Origin: Pontibacter ummariensis
GTDB lineage: Bacteria > Bacteroidota > Bacteroidia > Cytophagales > Hymenobacteraceae
Assembly (NCBI RefSeq): GCF_900188175.1
Contig: NZ_FZOQ01000024.1
Location: forward strand, 18,987 to 82,986
Length of the DNA: 64,000 nt
Direction of reading: 5' to 3'
In this document: one piece after another, positions 1 to 7,717 of the stretch
How the letters are laid out: every line of letters starts with the position of its first letter
Numbering within the stretch: the stretch's first letter is position 1
Notes under the pieces: model-generated
Database searches by the model: none
The model's input: the letters and a program-made list of their open reading frames with translations, nothing else
What the model was told of the DNA's origin: nothing
Made by a program: the position numbers and the translations under genes

Positions 1-345
1 ATTACTTGATGTTCTTTCTTATTATACTCAGATCAATAGCACTATTTACTAAAATATTCAATGTTACTTTAAATCAAGTTATTTCATCTTAACTAACAAA
101 AGAACCTTCATATCTTTGAAGCAAAGGACTTTCTCTCTTGTTACTTTAAATGTCATTTAAATCTTTCCTCAAAAACAATTTACTGACTTATTACTGACTT
201 AAAAATACTTTTATCACAAGTATACTTAAAAAAAATCATTCAAAAGTAGGCAAATAAAAAGTTACTTTAGAATCCAATTATTCCTTTAATTTTGTTTGTA
301 GGCAATCCACATTTGCATAATTATTCATTCTAACTCTTACAAATT
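1..345. other. AT-rich upstream region with GTTACTTTA repeats
   Basis: No gene is seen. The stretch is much more AT-rich than the rest of the window. The string GTTACTTTAAA occurs at 63-73 and 140-150 and a variant GTTACTTTAGA at 261-271; related copies lie beyond the transporter genes at 4763 and 4893. Around 180-200 the unit TTACTGACTTA is present as a direct repeat. The repeats may be binding sites for a regulator of the peptide/transporter locus, but they may also simply reflect base composition. The left end may hold the promoter or 3' end of a gene outside the window. Confidence 0.4.
287..294 (+). promoter_or_regulatory. Bacteroidota-type -7 box (TAATTTTG)
   Basis: TAATTTTG matches the TAnnTTTG consensus of the Bacteroidota housekeeping promoter. 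It lies about 50 bp before the ATG of the small peptide gene at 346, so transcription would start near 301. No clear -33 TTG element was found at the expected distance, so the assignment rests on the -7 box alone. Confidence 0.4.
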
Positions 346-501
346 ATGATTTCAATTATCATCGCTGTCTTAATTAGCTTAGCTACTGGCACAACACCAA
401 CTGAAACACAGAAAGACAAGAACACTTCTTCTGGAACAACAAATGATCAAACTGTCAACTCTCTAGGAGGAACCCTTGGCTGGAGCGAGACAGGCAGCTA
501 A
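346..501 (+). CDS. small secreted-type peptide, 51 aa, unknown
   Basis: An ATG-started 51-codon frame lies between a -7-like box and the binding-protein gene. The first 15 residues are hydrophobic (MISIIIAVLISLATG), followed by a Thr/Ser/Lys/Asp-rich polar segment and a Gly-rich tail ending LGWSETGS. It could be a short exported or membrane-anchored peptide. I do not recognise a family. It is encoded 67 bp upstream of a peptide-type ABC importer and on the same strand, so it may be co-transcribed with it. Whether it is a real gene is uncertain because it is short and homologues could not be checked. Confidence 0.4.
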   Translation: MISIIIAVLISLATGTTPTETQKDKNTSSGTTNDQTVNSLGGTLGWSETGS

Positions 502-538
502 TATTCTCTAAAACTTTCCGCTCTTTTCCCTAACTTGC

Positions 539-554
539 CTATAGAATTCTATAG
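539..554. promoter_or_regulatory. 16-bp perfect palindrome before the binding-protein gene
   Basis: CTATAGAATTCTATAG reads identically on both strands and ends 14 bp before the ATG of the transporter operon. Its position between the small peptide gene and the binding-protein gene suits an operator or an mRNA structure controlling translation. The GAGGGA just after it is one of the few Shine-Dalgarno-like stretches near a start here. Confidence 0.4.
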
Positions 555-568
555 CCAGAGGGAATTAA

Positions 569-2287
569 ATGCGGAAGATTAGCTTAGTATTAGTTGCGCT
601 ATTACTTTTTTTCACTTGTTGTAATCAGCCAGAGCGATCACCGGACGAGGTGCGCATACGGCTTGCCACCGAACCGGAAACCCTTAGCCCAGTAAGCTAC
701 AGCGATGCCGGAGGGTTACAAGTGATTAACCTGCTGTTTCAAAGTTTGCTCAGTGCTGATCTTGCTACAGATCAGATGAAGCCCTTTTTGGCTAACCGCA
801 TGCCCATAGTGGAGCGGCAGGACTCAGTCACGCTCTTTACCTATGAGTTGCGGGAAGAAGCAAGTTGGGCAGACGGTTCACCTGTTACGGCAGCAGATGT
901 AGCTTTTACGTTAAAGGTACTGAAGGCGCCCTTGCTGAACAATGAGCAACTGAGACCCCAGGTAGCCTTTATTCAGGACATTAGCGTTAGCCCTGAAAAC
1001 CCAAAGCGATTTACGCTGGTGGCTAAGGGGTATACGCCCGAGATGGAGTTGCTGACAGGTGACTTTTTCATTCTGCCAGCCTATCTGTTCGATCCCGACG
1101 GACTCATGAAGTCTGTTGCGGTAAAAGATTTGAACGGCGATCTTTCCGAGCTGGAAAACAACGACAACCTTAAAAGATACGCGGCTAAGTTTAATACACC
1201 CGACTTCGGGCGTAATCCGGCTTTACTGCAGGGCAGTGGTGGCTACGTGCTGGAAAAATGGGCCAATGGGCAGTATCTGACATTGAAGCGCAAAGACGAT
1301 TGGTGGGGGAACACAACGGCCAACACAGGGCACCTTACTGCCAACCCGGAGCGAATCACGTTCCAGATCATCCCAGAAAACACGACCGCTTTACTGGCCT
1401 TAAAAAACAGACAACTGGATGTGCTTGACAATATCTCCGCTGACGAGTTTGAGGACCTCCGGAAAGACAAAAGCTTTCTGCAGGAGTACGCTCTGTACAC
1501 CCCGGATGCATATGAGTTTGTGTACGCCGGCATCAACACGCGCCTGCCTAAGTTTTCAGACAAACGCACACGCCAGGCCATTGCGCACTTGCTTGATGTC
1601 AACAGCGTTATAAAAGTATCCCAACAAAACTATGCCACTCCGACGGTTGGCCCAGTTCCCCCTTCTGTCAAGGCGTATTACAACAATAACCTCCAGCCTT
1701 ACCCTTTGAACACGGCCAAAGCAACAGAGCTGCTTAAAGCTGCCGGTTGGGAGCGTGAGCCGCAGGGTTGGTTTAAGAATATAAACGGCAAGCGTGTGCA
1801 GCTGACGCTAACAGTCAACTACCGAGCGGGGAACACGACTTACGAAAATGCCGCTATCATCCTGCAACAGCATGCGGCAGAATTAGGGATTCCTGTGCAA
1901 GTTCAGGGCTTGGAGAACAGCCTGCTCAGCGACAAGTTAAAGTCCCATGATTTCGATCTGTTCTTCCGTTCTCTGTCAGGAAACCCCTTTGTCTTTAACT
2001 TCCAGCCTTTGTTTCATACATCCTTTGCAGGCATAGGAGGACCTAACTATACAGGCGTTGGAACCCCTGAAAGTGATCGCCTTCTTCTTGCCATCAATGA
2101 AACGGCCGACCCGGCAGAAAAAGCAAAACTGTTAAAGCGGCTGCAGGAGGTGCTTTATGAAGAGGCGGCATTCATCTCGATGTACTATCAAAAAGAGCGT
2201 CTTGCTGCCCATCGCCGGTTCGAGAACCTGCACATCTCAGGCTTAAAACCGAATTATGATGTGAGTGCCTTCAGGCTAAAAGAGTAA
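569..2287 (+). CDS. ABC transporter substrate-binding lipoprotein, family 5 (OppA/DppA type)
   Basis: A 572-residue extracytoplasmic solute-binding protein of the peptide/nickel class (SBP_bac_5). A lipoprotein signal peptide is visible: MRKIS, a hydrophobic run, then FFTCC, with Cys17 or Cys18 as the lipidated residue. The family signature is seen as TEPETLSPVSYSD near the N-terminus, WADGSPVTAADV around residue 95, and the later TRQAIAHLLDVNSVI and NYRAGN.TYENAA blocks. Length is normal for the family. It is followed after a few bases by two permease genes, so the three form one importer operon. No ATP-binding subunit is encoded here, so the ATPase must be supplied from elsewhere. The substrate is unknown; peptides are the default expectation. 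Confidence 0.88.
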   Translation: MRKISLVLVALLLFFTCCNQPERSPDEVRIRLATEPETLSPVSYSDAGGLQVINLLFQSLLSADLATDQMKPFLANRMPIVERQDSVTLFTYELREEASWADGSPVTAADVAFTLKVLKAPLLNNEQLRPQVAFIQDISVSPENPKRFTLVAKGYTPEMELLTGDFFILPAYLFDPDGLMKSVAVKDLNGDLSELENNDNLKRYAAKFNTPDFGRNPALLQGSGGYVLEKWANGQYLTLKRKDDWWGNTTANTGHLTANPERITFQIIPENTTALLALKNRQLDVLDNISADEFEDLRKDKSFLQEYALYTPDAYEFVYAGINTRLPKFSDKRTRQAIAHLLDVNSVIKVSQQNYATPTVGPVPPSVKAYYNNNLQPYPLNTAKATELLKAAGWEREPQGWFKNINGKRVQLTLTVNYRAGNTTYENAAIILQQHAAELGIPVQVQGLENSLLSDKLKSHDFDLFFRSLSGNPFVFNFQPLFHTSFAGIGGPNYTGVGTPESDRLLLAINETADPAEKAKLLKRLQEVLYEEAAFISMYYQKERLAAHRRFENLHISGLKPNYDVSAFRLKE

Positions 2288-2297
2288 GAACTTGTTG

Positions 2298-3671
2298 ATG
2301 CCTCCCTACCTGCTCAAACGTATTCTGTATGCAATACCCTTTCTGTGGCTCGTCGCCTCCGTGATCTTTTTGCTCAGCAGGTTATTACCCGGCTCCTTTG
2401 CGGAGGCCCGCATTTTAGAGGAAAAGCAGGGCTACTACAGCAAAGGGTCTCAAAGTACCAGACAGGCCGTTTATCAGGATTACCTGCACAAAACCAGGCA
2501 GGACCTCCCCTTATTCTACTTCTCCCTCTCCCCGGCCTTGCCCCAAGGCGTGCTCTTGGAAGCAGACAAGTTACAGGCTGAGAGGCTATTGTGGAAATAC
2601 GGGGACAAGGAGGCAGTACACCCCTACCTGGAAAGCTTGCCTCACCTGGAGCAAGAACTGCGACTATCCCCCCAAGACGATGCTGCGGAACACCTGGAAA
2701 CGCTGCACAAGAGCCTTGATAAGGAGAAAATGCTTTTGGCTGCCACAGCTATTTACAGGGAGGCTACGACAAAGGAAGCTCAAAAGGCAGCGGAGCAGGT
2801 AGTGCTGGGGCTCCAGGCAATGCAACCACAACCTGCGTATTCCTTTTTGCTTCCCACTTTTACCTGGCACGGGGCACAGAATCAGTACCACCAGTGGTTG
2901 TTTCAAACACTTAAAGGAGACCTTGGAGTCTCTTATCGCAGCAGCAGACCTGTAGGTGAGCTTCTCTGGGAGGCTATCAGTAACACTTTCTGGCTCCTGC
3001 TCAGTAGCATGCTTATCGTTTTTTTTCTGGCGCTGGAGTTAAGCATGTGCCTGGTGCAAGGCAAGGGAAAATACTTGCGGCGGTTCCTCTTCCCCTCTTT
3101 CTTTGTTCTCGATAGCATCCCGGCTTTTGTGCTGGCTCTCCTGTTACTTGTTCTTTTTGCCAACCCAAGCTTCCTACAGCTTTTCCCGGTATTTGGCATG
3201 GGGTACTACGCCGCTGAAAATTTACCTCCCTTCGCACGCGCAGGACAGTGGCTGCAGTACATGGCCCTGCCGCTCCTGTGCCTCGTCCTAGCCAACCTTC
3301 CTTACATCACCAACCAAGTGTACACGGCCGTGCAAAGTGCCAGGCAGGCTGACTATGCCCGCACAGCCAGGGCCAAGGGCTTATCAGAGCGCGCCGTCAT
3401 ACGAACACATGTCTTACGAAATGCCCTGTTACCCGTTATCACCCTCGTTTCGGATGTATTGCCTGCCCTGGTGGCCGGCTCTGTCATTATCGAGACGATC
3501 TTTGCCATCCCAGGGGTTGGCCGGCTACTGGTAGAATCTGTTCTGGCCCGCGACTATCCAGTCCTGTTAGCCATTGTCCTGCTTACGGTACTGGTTCGTT
3601 TGGTGGCCTACTTCATGGCGGATGTTACTTATAGGTGGGCTGACCCACGCCTTAAACACAGAACGGCATGA
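2298..3671 (+). CDS. ABC transporter permease, OppB/DppB type, with a large periplasmic insert
   Basis: A 457-residue inner-membrane permease. The first transmembrane segment (YLLKRILYAIPFLWLVASVIF) is followed by an unusually long polar stretch of roughly 190 residues before the BPD_transp_1 domain begins near residue 215. The permease EAA loop is visible as ARTARAKGLSERAVIRTHVLRNALLPV, close to consensus. Typical OppB proteins are 300-340 residues, so the extra segment is a lineage feature. I chose the ATG at 2298; two TTG codons lie just upstream in frame. The gene starts 10 bp after the binding-protein stop and its 3' end overlaps the next permease by 4 bp (ATGA), implying translational coupling. 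Confidence 0.85.
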   Translation: MPPYLLKRILYAIPFLWLVASVIFLLSRLLPGSFAEARILEEKQGYYSKGSQSTRQAVYQDYLHKTRQDLPLFYFSLSPALPQGVLLEADKLQAERLLWKYGDKEAVHPYLESLPHLEQELRLSPQDDAAEHLETLHKSLDKEKMLLAATAIYREATTKEAQKAAEQVVLGLQAMQPQPAYSFLLPTFTWHGAQNQYHQWLFQTLKGDLGVSYRSSRPVGELLWEAISNTFWLLLSSMLIVFFLALELSMCLVQGKGKYLRRFLFPSFFVLDSIPAFVLALLLLVLFANPSFLQLFPVFGMGYYAAENLPPFARAGQWLQYMALPLLCLVLANLPYITNQVYTAVQSARQADYARTARAKGLSERAVIRTHVLRNALLPVITLVSDVLPALVAGSVIIETIFAIPGVGRLLVESVLARDYPVLLAIVLLTVLVRLVAYFMADVTYRWADPRLKHRTA

Positions 3672-4759
3672 GGCAGATCTGGCAGAAGCTAAAGGTACTA
3701 GGGCGCGGTAAGCTTGCCTTTTCGGCAGCAATGGCATATTTACTTTGTTTGCTCGTGCTTATTTCCATCTTGCCCTGGCTACCACTTCCGTACGCCCCAA
3801 ACTACCTGGATCTAAGCCACACCCTCCAGCCGCCTTTTTCAGCCAATGCAGCTGGTGCAGAGGAAGGCTTTCATTTACTAGGTACTGATGCTTTGGGTCG
3901 TGACGTGTTATCCAACATGCTTTATGGCGCGCGCACCGCTTTCTTTGTTAGCCTGCCGGTCATGCTTTTGTCTACCTTGCTTGGCTTGCTCGTGGGTATG
4001 AGTGCCGGCTACTTCGCTGGAAAAGGAGTTAGCCTGAACCGGGGGAAGTTCCTTGTCCTGTGCCTGAGCTTTCTTTTGTTTGCGTTCTATGCCGTTTACC
4101 TTCCCGCTAAAGCCTGGCGCTTAGGGTTAGGTGACGACGTTATCTTTTATAGCCTGGGCACGTTTCTCCTGTTCACTGTGTTACTTTACACTCTTTTCTT
4201 CAGCTTGTTTAGGAGGATCAGAACCTTGAAGAAAAAAGTCGTGTTTCCGGTAGATGAACTTGTCTTGAAAGTCATAGAGGTGCTGTCCAGCATTCCCAGG
4301 TTCGTTTTGATCCTACTCTTGGCTGCCCTCTTCCCTCCTTCCGTTGTGTTACTTTCTGCCATTTTGGTGTTTACCTTATGGACAGAAACGGCACGGCTTG
4401 CCCGTGCCGAGATGTTACGCACCAGGCAGCTTAGCTACTTTGAAGCCGCCCATAGCCTTGGTTTAACTAACTGGCAACTTCTGTACCGACAGGCCTTGCC
4501 TAACATAGTTGGCCCCATCCTGGTCTCTTTCACCTTCGGCTTAGGAAGCCTGCTAACGTTGGAGTCTACCCTTTCTTTTCTAAACATTGGCGTTCCGACC
4601 ACCTTTGTAAGCTGGGGCCGCCTGATAGCAGGCATCAAAACAAACACGAGTGCCTGGTGGCTTGTCCTGTTTCCGGGTGCTATGCTTACCGCTACAGTTC
4701 TGGCCCTGTACACCACCAGTTATTACCTCACTTCTGCTTTTACTCAGCACAAAGACTAA
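3668..4759 (+). CDS. ABC transporter permease, OppC/DppC type
   Basis: A 363-residue inner-membrane permease. It has an N-terminal transmembrane helix, the typical periplasmic block containing HLLGTDALGRDVLSNMLYGAR, and a BPD_transp_1 domain with an EAA loop (EAAHSLGLTNWQLLYRQALPNI). There is a non-canonical hydrophobic insert around residues 118-180. It overlaps the upstream permease by 4 bp and completes the importer operon. After its stop the sequence becomes very AT-rich and no ATPase gene follows. Confidence 0.86.
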   Translation: MRQIWQKLKVLGRGKLAFSAAMAYLLCLLVLISILPWLPLPYAPNYLDLSHTLQPPFSANAAGAEEGFHLLGTDALGRDVLSNMLYGARTAFFVSLPVMLLSTLLGLLVGMSAGYFAGKGVSLNRGKFLVLCLSFLLFAFYAVYLPAKAWRLGLGDDVIFYSLGTFLLFTVLLYTLFFSLFRRIRTLKKKVVFPVDELVLKVIEVLSSIPRFVLILLLAALFPPSVVLLSAILVFTLWTETARLARAEMLRTRQLSYFEAAHSLGLTNWQLLYRQALPNIVGPILVSFTFGLGSLLTLESTLSFLNIGVPTTFVSWGRLIAGIKTNTSAWWLVLFPGAMLTATVLALYTTSYYLTSAFTQHKD

Positions 4760-4940
4760 AATGTTACTTTTAACCTCTTTTCAACGCTATTCTTAAAACC
4801 AACTGAGCTGTTTTAGCACCATTTACAGCACTATATACAGTACATAATATATTAATTATATACTACATGTCTAACAAGGGCAGCAATAAGAATGTTACTA
4901 ACGCACCTTAATATTCCTGTTATTAAATATAGTATATCTG

Positions 4941-4948
4941 TATTCTTG
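4941..4948 (+). promoter_or_regulatory. possible -7 box (TATTCTTG) for the 84-aa gene
   Basis: TATTCTTG differs at one base from TAnnTTTG and lies about 33 bp before the ATG at 4981, within a very AT-rich stretch (4760-4980). This region also carries GTTACTTTTAA at 4763 and GTTACTAACG at 4893, similar to repeats upstream of the transporter. No -33 element is clear. Confidence 0.3.
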
Positions 4949-4980
4949 TTATGTATTAGAACCTAAAACCCTATTGTCAC

Positions 4981-5235
4981 ATGAGAATCACTGCAAAACA
5001 TTCGCCCCAGGCAGTAGCTAGCAGCTATAACAGTGCAATTGTGTCCGCTCTACTTCCCCACTTACTACAGGAAGAGGAGCCAGTCGGGTACGCTACTATT
5101 GACGGTCACGTAGTTACTCACCTGGATGGTGCCAGTGCCGTAAGCAACGGAGCCGGCATCTTCATCGGTGACTATTTTGTTGGTATTGCTGATAGCTACC
5201 AGTCCATTAGCAACTCCTCTTTTGTGCGTTACTAA
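4981..5235 (+). CDS. small protein, 84 aa, unknown
   Basis: ATG-started, 84 residues. The N-terminal 30 residues are polar/helical (MRITAKHSPQAVASSYNSA), followed by an acidic turn (QEEEPVG) and a Gly/Ala/Ser/Ile-rich C-terminal half ending SFVRY. There is no signal peptide and no cysteine. A leader-plus-core layout resembles peptide-natural-product precursors, but no modifying enzyme is encoded nearby, so that is speculation. It is preceded by an AT-rich promoter region and followed by a strong terminator at 5322, which supports it being a real short transcript. Confidence 0.45.
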   Translation: MRITAKHSPQAVASSYNSAIVSALLPHLLQEEEPVGYATIDGHVVTHLDGASAVSNGAGIFIGDYFVGIADSYQSISNSSFVRY

Positions 5236-5321
5236 GGTGCCAAATACATGTAAACCGTATTTTCTTTTAGTTAATTGGTTAGTTATAATTTGTTGGTTGT
5301 TTGTGTTTAGAGTAGGCAAAG

Positions 5322-5350
5322 AGCTCTGTAGTCCCCCCTACAGGGCTTTT
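5322..5350 (+). terminator. Rho-independent terminator after the 84-aa gene
   Basis: A 10-bp stem (5322-5331 with 5338-5347, one G-T pair) encloses a six-base loop TCCCCC and is followed by a short T tract. It lies about 85 bp after the stop at 5235. The remaining 5351-5582 holds nothing I can identify. Confidence 0.65.
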
Positions 5351-5582
5351 GCTTCCTTCTAGCAGCTTCCACTTATTCCCTTACCTTAACAGATGGCAGC
5401 ACAGCTGGTCCACCTCGCAAAGAAAGCTTGCTGCCTAAAAATAGGCTTGCTGCTTGCCTAAGCCCAAACCGGCGGCTGCTTAATCAGAATAGTTTCTACA
5501 TAATCTAAGTTTACGGTGCACGTATTATGAGCACGGCAGTAACTCGGAGTATTCCTCTGAAGCGATTAGTGTAATGAAATGC

Positions 5583-6098
5583 TTACAGGTGTTGCACAAC
5601 TTCCTCAATCGGGGCTTCTCCTATAAAAGACTTAACCAAATTCCCTTCCTCAGAAAAGATGAAGACGGAAGGAGTCTTCACCGAGCCTACGGTATTTGTA
5701 ATATCTTCTAAAGAGGCCTGCGCAAAAAAGACATTTTGCTGCTTTGCCAAGTTTGACTCCAGGGCAAACCGCTTTAGTTCGGGCAGCGGGGCATCCGACA
5801 CAAAATAAAGGGTATATCCATCAAAAGCGTGGAGACGCGCCCGTATCTGTTCAGCTTCTCTTTTACAAGGGTCACAATCAGGCTGAAAGAACACGAGCAC
5901 GACCTTCCCCTCCAGGTCACTGGCAATTATCCTGGTACTGTCCAGGCGCGTCAGTGGAAGCAAAGGGAGTTCCCCCTGTACGTTTTCTGTGCCTGCTGGT
6001 GCCACTAATTTTTCGTCTGAACTGTTACGAGAGTCAATATAGAAGACAACCGCCAGTACCACCACAGCGGCCACAAAAATGAAAATACCCTTCTTCAT
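5583..6098 (-). CDS. membrane-anchored thioredoxin-like (TlpA/ResA-type) protein
   Basis: A 171-residue protein with an N-terminal signal anchor (MKKGIFIFVAAVVVLAVVFYI) and a periplasmic thioredoxin fold. The active-site motif is FFQPDCDPC, with Cys75 and Cys78. A cis-proline-like VKTPSVFIF follows near residue 140. Proteins of this type reduce or exchange disulfides of exported proteins. I chose the MKKGIF start at 6098 because the upstream in-frame extension is not signal-like. It stands alone with no partner redox gene. Confidence 0.75.
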   Translation of the reverse strand: MKKGIFIFVAAVVVLAVVFYIDSRNSSDEKLVAPAGTENVQGELPLLPLTRLDSTRIIASDLEGKVVLVFFQPDCDPCKREAEQIRARLHAFDGYTLYFVSDAPLPELKRFALESNLAKQQNVFFAQASLEDITNTVGSVKTPSVFIFSEEGNLVKSFIGEAPIEEVVQHL

Positions 6099-6245
6099 TG
6101 CATCAAATGTTTCATACCAGCACCCTGCCAATTTACTACTATTGCTATGGTGCTTCTTATGGTATACTTTTTATCTGATGCAATGGTCTAAACTCTGTTG
6201 CAGAAAAACTATTTGTATAAATCTGTCTGGTGTCCTTTTCCTTTC

Positions 6246-6313
6246 AACTCAGCTTCTAAAGAGGTAGCAAGAGGCTTTGCAAAGCCTCTTGCTACCTCTT
6301 TAGAAGCTGAGTT
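6246..6313. repeat. 68-bp perfect palindrome
   Basis: The two 34-base halves (6246-6279 and 6280-6313) are exact reverse complements with no spacer. The symmetric core is CTTTGCAAAG. It begins 38 bp after the stop of the USP gene on the minus strand, where a terminator would be expected, but it is far longer than a normal terminator stem and has no T run on either side. The rest of 6099-6351 shows no gene. Confidence 0.9.
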
Positions 6314-6351
6314 ATCTGTTCTCCTCCAGCTAAGGCCACACCACGATGCCG

Positions 6352-7311
6352 TTATCTTGGCAGAGGGGGCAAGGCCAGCAGCGGGATAAACGTCTTGGCC
6401 ATCATGCGCTGCGTAACGCTTTTATTTAGAAGGTCTTCGAGAAAACCTCGCTTTTGAGGAGCCAGCACTAATAAATCGGCTTGCTGCTCCTGTATAAACT
6501 GCTTGATAGCCTCCGCTGTATCCTCTCTCTGCTGAAAGGTTACGCGGTAGTCCAGGTCTGAGAAGGCTTTTCCCATGTCCTCTAACGCAGCAAGCGACTT
6601 TTCCTGCTCTGCCTGCTGCTGGTCTTTTGAATAAAGATACAGCACCTGCAGCGTACTTCGGAAAGCCTTCAGGTAGTCCCGTAAAGAATCAAGCACAGCA
6701 ACCGCTGGAGACTTTGCGAGGTCTGCAGCAAAGACAACTGATTTCAAGCCTTTATAACGCGCTGCTTTTGGAATGGCGAACACAGGAACCTGCACGTCCC
6801 GTATCACACTTAAGGCAGTACGACCAAGTAAGGCTAAATGAATCCCCCCTATGCCTCTCATGCCCATCACAACCATGTCTGCCTGTTGAACATCCACCGC
6901 CTTCACAATTTCATCTGCCGCAAAACCGTACTTGGCAATGCAGCGGACCTCTACTTCCGCTCTTGCTGCCGGAGCCCTCTCAATCTCAACCGTATGAAAC
7001 CCCTCTTTTGTAACAGGCAGCCCGCTTACCACTTCTTTCTCAGCGCCCACTGTGCTGTGGAATTGCAGCGAGAAGTCTTCAAGCAAGGCACCTTTTACCT
7101 TAGCTGCATAAGCCTCTAGTTCGGCGGCTTTCTCTTTCTCCAGCGCATTCACTACGCTGGTAAAGTCCTGAGAGTATGGGAAGGAGAGCGGCTGGTAAAA
7201 AGCATGCACCAGCACAATATTCGCCTTTAGTACATGGGCCAGGTCCAGTGCGTACAACAGTGCATTCTGCGAGTCGCTGGAATAATCGATTGGTACTAAA
7301 ATCTTTTTCAT
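6352..7311 (-). CDS. universal stress protein, two USP domains (A)
   Basis: A 319-residue tandem-USP protein. It starts MKKILVPIDYSSDSQNALLYALDLA, the normal USP beginning, so the ATG at 7311 is preferred over longer in-frame extensions. Domain 1 ends with MGMRGIGGIHLALLGRTA, which follows the ATP-binding spacing G-2x-G-9x-G, then VPVFAIPKAA. Domain 2 (from about residue 190) lacks a complete motif. Domain 1 carries an insertion of about 40 residues before the GxRG motif. Such proteins act in the cytoplasm as ATP-binding stress or dormancy effectors. An FNR-type site lies 99 bp before the start. It is not closely similar to the other four USPs in the window. Confidence 0.85.
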   Translation of the reverse strand: MKKILVPIDYSSDSQNALLYALDLAHVLKANIVLVHAFYQPLSFPYSQDFTSVVNALEKEKAAELEAYAAKVKGALLEDFSLQFHSTVGAEKEVVSGLPVTKEGFHTVEIERAPAARAEVEVRCIAKYGFAADEIVKAVDVQQADMVVMGMRGIGGIHLALLGRTALSVIRDVQVPVFAIPKAARYKGLKSVVFAADLAKSPAVAVLDSLRDYLKAFRSTLQVLYLYSKDQQQAEQEKSLAALEDMGKAFSDLDYRVTFQQREDTAEAIKQFIQEQQADLLVLAPQKRGFLEDLLNKSVTQRMMAKTFIPLLALPPLPR

Positions 7312-7373
7312 GTTCTTAAGATAAAGGTTACACAGTTGGAAAATACCGCTTAGAAACTCCCTGAACTGCCATA

Positions 7374-7416
7374 TAAAAATACACTGCTCCTGCCCTGTAG
7401 CAGATGACATACGTCA
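7374..7416 (-). promoter_or_regulatory. FNR-type site and -7 box of USP gene A
   Basis: TGACATACGTCA (7405-7416) fits TGAY-N4-RTCA. Reading leftwards, 23 nt separate it from TATTTTTA (7374-7381), close to TAnnTTTG. If that box spans -12 to -5, the palindrome is centred near -41.5, the position used by class II FNR/CRP activators. The site centre is 99 bp from the USP start codon. Seven similar sites occur in the window. Confidence 0.6.
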
Positions 7417-7717
7417 ACAGGAAAAATGATTTGTATCACCCTCATTGCCAGAAAGTAACCACCAAATCCAAAGGCAGTAGCTGTTACCTTTTCCCCAGAA
7501 CATTTAGCAAACCAAGAGAAGGCTTTACCTTTTATACCGGGCACCGCGGATCTGCAGGAGCTCATTCCCCCCTCTCCGTACATGCCCTTGCAAGGTGAAT
7601 TAGTACACTTTATTAGCTCTAAACAAATTATTCCTCCCCTTAGCACTTTCGCAGTCCATTCCCCTTTATTACCTTTAAGGTCTTCTTAAAGCCTAGATTT
7701 TTCGCCAAACTCCTTAT
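7417..7717. other. intergenic region before the secreted repeat protein gene
   Basis: This is the right part of the 406-bp gap between divergent genes. Apart from the FNR-type site at its left edge I see no gene. CCTTTAAGG at about 7672-7680, inside TTACCTTTAAGG, could contribute to the rightward promoter, but no clear -33/-7 pair is present. Confidence 0.3.

Noticed and set aside
5322..5350. The hairpin as part of a riboswitch
   Set aside because: It lies downstream of the small gene with no following gene on its strand, and its short stem with T residues fits a terminator.
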